Source of the DNA: an uncultured Ruminococcus sp.
Lineage (GTDB): Bacteria > Bacillota > Clostridia > Oscillospirales > Acutalibacteraceae
Direction of reading: 5' to 3'
Length of the DNA stretch: 35,944 nucleotides
Assembly: GCA_902790475.1 (NCBI GenBank)
Contig: CADASG010000057.1
Span: 1 to 35,944, forward strand
Under the pieces are notes generated by a model that was not told where the DNA came from, did no database searches, and worked only from the letters and a program-made list of their open reading frames with translations. The position numbers and the translations under genes are program-made. Positions 23,867 to 28,954 of this stretch are shown piece by piece. The stretch's first letter is position 1, and each line of letters starts with the position of its first letter.

Positions 23867-24587
23867 AATACCCCTCCAGCGTATTGATTTTATCAAGCTC
23901 GTCGATATCGTAGGCACTTGATGAGGAAACGGGCTCTTCGGTGCCTACGTCCTCCTCGAGCCAGTCGAGCAAAAGGGCGTAGTGGTTACGGTAATTCCTC
24001 CCGGGCTTGTTTTCCAGCCAGCGCGACAGCCTGTTGATCTTCTCGTCGCAGTGAACAGGATATCGCCTTCGCAAAGCCTCAAGCTCCTTTTCCGTCAGCA
24101 AAACATTTCCGAAAGTCCCGTTAGGCGCGAGCGCGCGCGCTCTCTCATTCTTCTCTTTTTTATCCTTCTTTTCTTTCTTAAACAGTGGTTGATCGTTGGT
24201 TGCCCGATGGTTGTCCGTTGGTTGTTCGTCGGTTAAAGCCTTGGTTGAAGTGTCGGCTGCGCTGCATTCGTCTTTCTGATATTTTTGCCAGTTTGTCACG
24301 GTTATGACGGAGTATTTGTTTGTCGTTTCGATGGTTATTGAGTTTGTCGCCTGAAGCTTTCTAAGCGCCGTGCGCACCTGCTGCCTCGAAAGTCCCAAAT
24401 CGTCGGCGAGCTTCTGTGACCCGGTCACCGCCTGCCCCTCGCGCAGTACCCTTTCCTGCCACGGAGTGTCCTTGTACTGCGCGGTCAGCAGCAAATGCAT
24501 GAACACACGAAACGTGATATCGTCGCTGTACCACCTCCATTTCGGCAGATTGCGGTAGATTTTTACGAATCCTCCTGAGTTTTTCAA
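23865..24587 (-). CDS. Phage-type replication initiator / replisome-organiser-like protein
   Basis: This 240-residue protein resembles the N-terminal winged-helix domain of Gram-positive phage and ICE replication proteins: FVKIYRNLPKWRWYSDD, FMHLLLTAQYKD, then GLSRQQVRTALRKLQ and ITVTNWQKYQ. The middle (about 118-160) is a polar, Lys-rich linker. The C-terminal part (about 165-240) contains LTEKELEALRRRYP and could be a partner-binding region. The start is TTG at 24587 with AAAGGATG about ten bases upstream. The promoter is unclear. No integrase, portal or other phage gene is near, and both sides are repeat DNA, so this is an orphan, probably a remnant of a lost mobile element that still has an intact frame. 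Confidence 0.65.
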   Translation of the reverse strand: MKNSGGFVKIYRNLPKWRWYSDDITFRVFMHLLLTAQYKDTPWQERVLREGQAVTGSQKLADDLGLSRQQVRTALRKLQATNSITIETTNKYSVITVTNWQKYQKDECSAADTSTKALTDEQPTDNHRATNDQPLFKKEKKDKKEKNERARALAPNGTFGNVLLTEKELEALRRRYPVHCDEKINRLSRWLENKPGRNYRNHYALLLDWLEEDVGTEEPVSSSSAYDIDELDKINTLEGY

Positions 24588-24637
24588 TAGAGCTTCATCC
24601 TTTCTTTAAAGTCGCGCCGCAAATCAATCTAAACTCA

Positions 24638-24766
24638 AGGCAACACCGCACAATTCAAGGCGCCCGGCTTGCCTTTTCTTATTCCGTCAGCTTGCCCAAA
24701 AAATCTCGGCAAGGCGACAGCCTTACCTCAATTTAATCCGCACACCTGAATTATGCGGTATTGCCT
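24638..24766 (-). repeat. P1 palindromic element, copy C
   Basis: This 129-bp copy is in the opposite orientation to A and B. The ends are AGGCAACACCGCACAATTCA and TGAATTATGCGGTATTGCCT. The interior has CCGTCAGCTTGCCC and AAGGCGACAGCCTTAC, so it can form a long hairpin. Confidence 0.8.
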
Positions 24767-24771
24767 CAAAT

Positions 24772-24798
24772 AAAAAACAGACGACCTGCCTGTTTTTT
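24772..24798. terminator. Hairpin between P1 copies C and D
   Basis: AAAAAACAG (24772-24780) pairs with CTGTTTTTT (24790-24798). It has terminator-like form but no adjacent gene end on the plus strand; on the minus strand it would isolate the replication gene from upstream transcription. Confidence 0.5.
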
Positions 24799-24812
24799 CG
24801 AGTTCATTATAA

Positions 24813-24972
24813 AGGCAGCTCCGCACGATCCATGGCGCACGGCTTGCGTTTTATGTTCCGTCAGCTTGCTCCAAAATCCCGGCAAGGCAACAGCCTTACC
24901 CCGATTTATTTGTTCAGACGGGCGAAAAATCCTACTGCGCGATCCGCGCATATGAATTATGCGTTATTGCCT
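24813..24972 (-). repeat. P1 palindromic element, copy D (diverged)
   Basis: The 160-bp element has degenerate ends (AGGCAGCTCCGCACGATCCA and TGAATTATGCGTTATTGCCT) but the same internal order as copy A. Several changes break pairing, suggesting an older copy. Confidence 0.7.
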
Positions 24973-25109
24973 AAAATGCGGCTTTGTGTTTATCCCTACA
25001 ATATAATTATAGAACATTTATTCTAATTTTGCAAGTACTTTTTATTTTTTGCCCCGATATTGAGCTTTTTCAAGTGTAAAAAGAAGCAAAGCATCCGCGC
25101 AGCACCATC

Positions 25110-25134
25110 GGTCGCACACGCAGGTGCGCCCTAC
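25110..25134 (-). repeat. P3 REP-like hairpin, copy 4
   Basis: Nearly identical to copy 3, with one G missing from the tag (GTAGGGC). Confidence 0.6.
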
Positions 25135-25243
25135 GTCGTTAAGGAAAACGATGATAAAAAAACGTCGTTTCTATTGCCCTCACAGTTTTCGGTATTTCTA
25201 TTCTATCTCGCGAAACGCCGACGTTACCAATATACCCGACATC

Positions 25244-25368
25244 AAGTACGCGAGCCAAAAAACGCGTGGAGAAATCTCCTTGGAGGCGAACCGTGGTTCC
25301 CTGTCAGGGAGATTTCTCGACTAAATCACTTCGTGATTTTGCCCTCCGGGCACCGCTCGAAATGACAT
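25244..25368. repeat. P2 palindromic repeat in tandem unit 1
   Basis: GGAGAAATCTCC and CAGGGAGATTTCTCG arms with terminal CGCTCGAAATGACAT. The distal hairpin AATCACTTCGTGATT replaces the one in copies 1 and 2. Confidence 0.75.
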
Positions 25369-25459
25369 CAATAGGAAATGTTGTTTCCATTGCCCTCACA
25401 GTTTTCGGTATTTCTATTCTATATCGCGAAACGCCGACGTTACCAATATACCCGACATC

Positions 25460-25584
25460 AAGTACGCGACCTGAAAAACGCGTGGAGAAATCTCCTTGGA
25501 GGTGAACCGTGGTTCCCTGTCAGGGAGATTTCTCGACTAAATCACTTCGTGATTTTGCCCTTCGGGCATCGCTCGAAATGACAT
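25460..25584. repeat. P2 palindromic repeat in tandem unit 2
   Basis: Same structure as in unit 1 with a few substitutions (GCCCTTCGGGCATCG versus GCCCTCCGGGCACCG). The outer GCCC/GGGC pairing is kept. Confidence 0.75.
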
Positions 25585-25667
25585 GTATAGGAAAACGCGC
25601 AAACTGTGCGAACGTTGTTTTTCTTGTCCGAGTGTTGATTAGAAATATAACGTTTAGTGCAGCAATC

Positions 25668-25692
25668 GCGGACGCGCAATGCGCGCCCCTAC
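25668..25692 (-). repeat. P3 REP-like hairpin, copy 5
   Basis: Same sequence as copy 1 at 55-79, and followed by the same ATGGATATTTTTCGGACA, so a longer unit was duplicated 25 kb apart. Confidence 0.7.
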
Positions 25693-25835
25693 ACCGGAAA
25701 TGGATATTTTTCGGACATCAGCAAAGATTCTAACCCCTATTTATCCAACCGGGAGCCGAACGTTGGAACCAAGCCAACCTCTCTCCCCGACCGAAACTTT
25801 CCACTTTCAGCTTTCAACTTTCCACTTTCAACTAA

Positions 25836-25866
25836 AAAACAGCGGTCAGGGTGCGAACCTGACCGC
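25836..25866 (-). terminator. Terminator of the transglutaminase gene
   Basis: GCGGTCAGG (25842) pairs with CCTGACCGC (25858). Read on the minus strand it is followed by a T6 run. Confidence 0.8.
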
Positions 25867-25927
25867 CTAATAAAACTATTCATGAAAAAACACTGATCTA
25901 CAAATCACTAAACCACTAAATCGCTGC

Positions 25928-27034
25928 TCAGTTAAGCTCGATCTTTATATGCATCCAATCCGCTTTTGGGGCGATGCCTCGCTTGTAGTTTACGTCGGTT
26001 TCGTTGTTGTCGTAGCTCAGGCCGAAGTAGGTGAAATCATCGTGGTGGCGTCCCCATTCGGGGTCGTATACCTTTCCCTCGATCTCCGCCCAGCCGTGAC
26101 CTCCGCTGTTGCAGGCGTAGACGTTCTCGTAGCCGATGGCTTTTCCCATATAGGCGAACGCCGCGCCGTAGCTGTAGCAGTCGCCGCCGCCGTCAACCAG
26201 CATATCATTCGCGTAGATTATCGGCCAATCCATACCGTTGTAGCTTGGTGAACGCGGAACCTTTTCACGGTACGCGGTCTTGATATAATCAAAGGCTTTT
26301 TTGAGCTTGGTTTCACGATCCATGCTGCTGTCGGTACACTGCTCGATCGCCTGAATAGCGCAGGACAGCGTTTCAGCAGACTTGCTCTCCACCTTGGTCG
26401 CCCTGCCCTCGATTATGTTCCACTTGGTTTTTCCTTCGGTAACAGTGGTGCAAAGGCGCGTGTTTATCTCACCGTTTTTGTCGGCTAAATAGTAACCGTC
26501 GGCATCGCTGCCCACAATACCGCCCTTTTGCAGCTCGCCGTTCTGATCGTAATAGCTTGTTTTGCCGTCCTCGTTAACCAAGCCGCGATAACTGCGCGTC
26601 AGATTGACGGTCATGCCGTCCTCGAGCAAATCGGTGGTTTTATTGTCAAAGGTATACTCGTCCGCCTTGAAGCCCGCCTTTGCGATAGCCTGACCGACGG
26701 TTCCGTCCATCAGCTCCACATCCTGACGCTTTTTGCCGTCGGTAACATGAACCTTGGCGTAACGTGAGATGGTTATATTGTCCACCTTAGCTTCCTTGAT
26801 TATTTTATCGCGGTCGGGATTTATAACGTCCTTGTCATTGATTTTAAAGCCGGTGTATTCCAGCAGGCGCTGAACCGTCATGCCGTCCTTGCCCTCAGCC
26901 TTATATATCTTTCCGCTGTCGGTGACATAGACGGTGACCTTTTCGCCGCCGTTGCCGCAGGAAGCAAACAACGCCGCCATGCCTATTATAACACCAAGGC
27001 AAAATATTACTGCTATCAGCCATGCTTTCTTCAT
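25928..27034 (-). CDS. DUF348-transglutaminase-like lipoprotein
   Basis: This 368-residue surface protein has a signal or membrane segment (about 4-25) ending in FASC (lipid Cys 26). Two DUF348-type ubiquitin-like domains follow at about 33-90 and 93-145 (KVTVYVTDSGK, then AKVHVTDGKK). A KTSYYDQNGELQKGG wall-binding-like stretch comes next. The C-terminal transglutaminase-like domain (about 220-345) has an intact papain-type triad: C286 in GGGDCYSYG, H313 in GGHGWAEI and D324 in YDPEWG. DUF348 usually accompanies Rpf/G5 cell-wall enzymes, so a role in wall protein or peptidoglycan processing is inferred. AAGGAG precedes the ATG. Its promoter is at 27077-27104. Confidence 0.85.
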   Translation of the reverse strand: MKKAWLIAVIFCLGVIIGMAALFASCGNGGEKVTVYVTDSGKIYKAEGKDGMTVQRLLEYTGFKINDKDVINPDRDKIIKEAKVDNITISRYAKVHVTDGKKRQDVELMDGTVGQAIAKAGFKADEYTFDNKTTDLLEDGMTVNLTRSYRGLVNEDGKTSYYDQNGELQKGGIVGSDADGYYLADKNGEINTRLCTTVTEGKTKWNIIEGRATKVESKSAETLSCAIQAIEQCTDSSMDRETKLKKAFDYIKTAYREKVPRSPSYNGMDWPIIYANDMLVDGGGDCYSYGAAFAYMGKAIGYENVYACNSGGHGWAEIEGKVYDPEWGRHHDDFTYFGLSYDNNETDVNYKRGIAPKADWMHIKIELN

Positions 27035-27076
27035 GCCGTAACTCCTTGTGATAATAAGTAATATATATTCTTTATT

Positions 27077-27104
27077 ATTATATCACGAATCGCGAATTCT
27101 TCAA
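27077..27104 (-). promoter_or_regulatory. Promoter of the transglutaminase gene
   Basis: On the minus strand TTGAAG and TATAAT are separated by 16 bp, with an extended TGA before TATAAT. Confidence 0.65.
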
Positions 27105-27153
27105 TAGGGAATCATTCATAAATCGACACTTTTCTCGCGAAAGGAAATGGCGG

Positions 27154-27196
27154 AAAAAACCAAAAGCCGCGGAAAAGCGTCGGGCTTTTCCGCGGC
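27154..27196 (-). terminator. Terminator of the zinc-ribbon gene
   Basis: GCCGCGGAAAAG (27166-27177) pairs with CTTTTCCGCGGC (27185-27196), followed on the minus strand by TTTTGGTTTTTT. Confidence 0.85.
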
Positions 27197-27217
27197 ACAA
27201 TGAAAATTCGTAAAACT

Positions 27218-27907
27218 TTACGCGTTTTTCTCCACGAGTCTTCTGTTGCATTTTTTGCAGAACATGGTCTCGGCGTCATAAACGCTGAAGCCGCAGGCAG
27301 GACACACCTTTTTTGTGGCTACCTTTGCCTTCTTTTTCTTTTTCTCCTCGGGCTCCTCGCCGTCGCACTCCAGTCTTCTGTTGCACTTGTCGCAGAAGAT
27401 CTTGTTCATGTCCTCGGTGGTAAAGCCGCAGCTGGGGCATACCTTTACGGGAGGCTTCTTCTCCTCGATCATGGGCTTGCCGCAGTTGGTGCAGAAGTGG
27501 ATACCTGCCTTGACAGCCTTGTTGCAGTGGGGACAAAGCTCCATTCCGGGCAGAAGCTTAACGGGCATCTTCGCGCCGCAGTTGTTGCAGTAGAGGTCGT
27601 CCTCGTCAACCTGCTCGCCGCACTCCTCACAGAAGGTCAGTCCCATCATTTTGCCGATTTTCAGCTTGTCCTCTTTGATAGCCTGCTCGTTTTTCTTTAC
27701 GACCGCGATCTGCTCGGCAAGCTCGCCCTCGCTGTCGTCGGCGTGAAGCTTGAAGTAGGTCTCGCCGATCTTGGTGTACTGCGCGGTGATCGCGTCTTTT
27801 CTGTCGGCGATGTCGGCGGTGAGCTTTGTGATCTTTGAAGCATTCTCGATATGAGAATCGACTCCGTTCTCAACTATGTCCTTGATCAAATCATTTAAAT
27901 GTGCCAT
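27218..27907 (-). CDS. Coiled-coil protein with four zinc ribbons
   Basis: This 229-residue cytoplasmic protein has no settled family. Residues 1-90 are helical and heptad-like (HLNDLIKDIVENG, later AEQIAVVKKNEQAIKED), suggesting a coiled coil. Four Cys4 knuckles follow: C93/C96/C107/C110, C125/C128/C139/C142, C157/C160/C172/C175 and C202/C205/C217/C220. The last two are near-duplicates (CPSCGF...CNRRLE and CPACGF...CNRRLV) flanking a Lys-rich acidic linker. The ATG at 27907 has ACAGGAGGAA ahead and is preferred to an in-frame one 12 codons upstream. Transcription comes from a perfect consensus promoter, implying high expression. Possible roles include RNA, ribosome or chaperone binding; none is shown. 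Confidence 0.75.
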   Translation of the reverse strand: MAHLNDLIKDIVENGVDSHIENASKITKLTADIADRKDAITAQYTKIGETYFKLHADDSEGELAEQIAVVKKNEQAIKEDKLKIGKMMGLTFCEECGEQVDEDDLYCNNCGAKMPVKLLPGMELCPHCNKAVKAGIHFCTNCGKPMIEEKKPPVKVCPSCGFTTEDMNKIFCDKCNRRLECDGEEPEEKKKKKAKVATKKVCPACGFSVYDAETMFCKKCNRRLVEKNA

Positions 27908-27956
27908 TGATGATTCCTCCTGTTGTACACATCTTACAATCATTTTTTCCTAAACA

Positions 27957-27985
27957 ATTATACAACTAAATGATTTGGGTGTCAA
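27957..27985 (-). promoter_or_regulatory. Perfect consensus promoter of the zinc-ribbon gene
   Basis: On the minus strand TTGACA and TATAAT are separated by exactly 17 bp. Confidence 0.85.
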
Positions 27986-28033
27986 TTCGCCATTTGTAAT
28001 AAATTTTTGTATAAAAACAGATAGTGAATTGTA

Positions 28034-28062
28034 TTGTCAAACGGAGTTAATTTTGGTATAAT
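28034..28062 (+). promoter_or_regulatory. Promoter of the hydrolase-GTPase unit
   Basis: TTGTCA and TATAAT are separated by 17 bp, 43 bp before the hydrolase ATG. Confidence 0.8.
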
Positions 28063-28105
28063 AATAGATATACACAAAACGGAGAAACCAAAGGAGAACG
28101 GACGA

Positions 28106-28942
28106 ATGGCGAACTCTGTAAAAACAGGAAACGGAATGACGGAATACTTCAGCTTCGGCAGCGGAAACAGGCCGCTGGTGATACTTCCCGGGCTGGGACT
28201 TCAAAGCATAATCCGCTCAAAAAAGAGCATCGAAAGCGCCTACAGCCGCTTTGCGGACGACTACACCGTTTGGGTGCTCGACCGCGTGGATCCCATGCCG
28301 AAGGACTACAGCATCAGGCAAATCGCAGACGACACCGCAGAGGCTATGCAAAAGCTGGATATTTCCGAAGCCAATGTGTTCGGCGCTTCGCTGGGAGGAA
28401 TGATCGCCCAGACTTTAGCGGTTTATCATCCCGGGCTTGTGCGTTCGCTGATCCTCGGCTCTACCCTCGCCCGTTCAAATGAAACAGCCCGTACTCTGGC
28501 ACAGCGGTGGGCTGCAGCCGCCGAAGCACGGGACGGAAACGCCCTGTGCGAAATGATGCTGCCAAAGCTCTACACCGCGCCCTTGGCTGAAAAGCTCAGC
28601 GAGGCTGCCGAGCTTATGCTTGCAGGCGTTACCGACGGGGACTATGACCGATTCGTTACTCAGGCAAAAGCCATCGCCGAATTTGATATTTACGACATGC
28701 TTGACCAAATCCGCGTCCCGGCGCTGGTGATCGGCGTGGAAAACGACCCGGTCGTGACGGGCGAGGCTTCTCTTGAAATAGCCGAAAAGCTCGGCTGTGA
28801 CTGCCATATGTACGGCAGCGAATACGCGCACTGCGTCTTTGACGAGGATCCGGGATACAAGCAGATCCTGTTGGATCAACTGGAAAGCACCTATAGGCAA
28901 CACCGCACAATTCAAGGCGCACGGCTTGCCTATAAAAGCTGA
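28106..28942 (+). CDS. Alpha/beta hydrolase with repeat-derived C-terminus
   Basis: This 278-residue cytoplasmic alpha/beta hydrolase has the oxyanion segment ILPGLGLQS, nucleophile elbow GASLGG (S95), acidic residue ENDPVVTG (D214) and catalytic His EYAHCVF (H242), a complete triad. The substrate is unknown; family members include esterases, haloperoxidase-like enzymes and lactonases. The ATG at 28106 follows AAAGGAG and replaces an in-frame start that overlaps the -35 box. The last 16 or so codons (from about TYRQHRTIQG) are encoded by a 37-bp P1-type repeat unit, so the native C-terminus has been replaced or extended. The next gene's ribosome site follows the stop directly. Confidence 0.85.
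   Translation: MANSVKTGNGMTEYFSFGSGNRPLVILPGLGLQSIIRSKKSIESAYSRFADDYTVWVLDRVDPMPKDYSIRQIADDTAEAMQKLDISEANVFGASLGGMIAQTLAVYHPGLVRSLILGSTLARSNETARTLAQRWAAAAEARDGNALCEMMLPKLYTAPLAEKLSEAAELMLAGVTDGDYDRFVTQAKAIAEFDIYDMLDQIRVPALVIGVENDPVVTGEASLEIAEKLGCDCHMYGSEYAHCVFDEDPGYKQILLDQLESTYRQHRTIQGARLAYKS
28895..28931 (+). repeat. P1 arm inside the end of a coding sequence
   Basis: AGGCAACACCGCACAATTCA plus AGGCGCACGGCTTGCCT is the P1 arm (as at 24638), bounded by its own TATAGGCAA/TTGCCTATA inverted repeat. It is read in frame as the hydrolase C-terminus. Confidence 0.75.
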
Positions 28943-28954
28943 GAGGAGATCGGA

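Larger units (their letters stand above)
25163..25592 (+). repeat. 216-bp tandem duplication carrying P2
   Basis: Two direct units offset by 216 bp (for example TTGCCCTCACAGTTTTCGG at 25174 and 25390). Each ends with a P2 relative in which the right arm is CACTTCGTGATTTTGCCC instead of CTGCGCGAATTCGG. A third, diverged and unlinked copy of the unit starts near 23617. Confidence 0.85.
24588..25927. other. Non-coding repeat mosaic II
   Basis: About 1.3 kb without a supportable gene. It contains two P1 elements (24638-24766 and 24813-24972), a hairpin between them, P3 hairpins (25110-25134 and 25668-25692), a 216-bp tandem pair carrying P2 (25163-25592), a TTTCAACTTTCCAC-type microrepeat near 25800-25832, and the terminator of the downstream minus-strand gene. 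Confidence 0.75.

Noticed and set aside
23302-23868. Several short frames in the repeat mosaic
   Set aside because: The same peptides recur wherever P2 occurs (for example around 25266-25581), showing they are translated repeats rather than genes.
23865-24587. Prophage
   Set aside because: Only one phage-like replication gene is present; no structural, lysis or integration genes are found on either side.
25163-25592. CRISPR array
   Set aside because: The repeats are two long 216-bp units with no regular short repeat-spacer pattern and no cas genes nearby.
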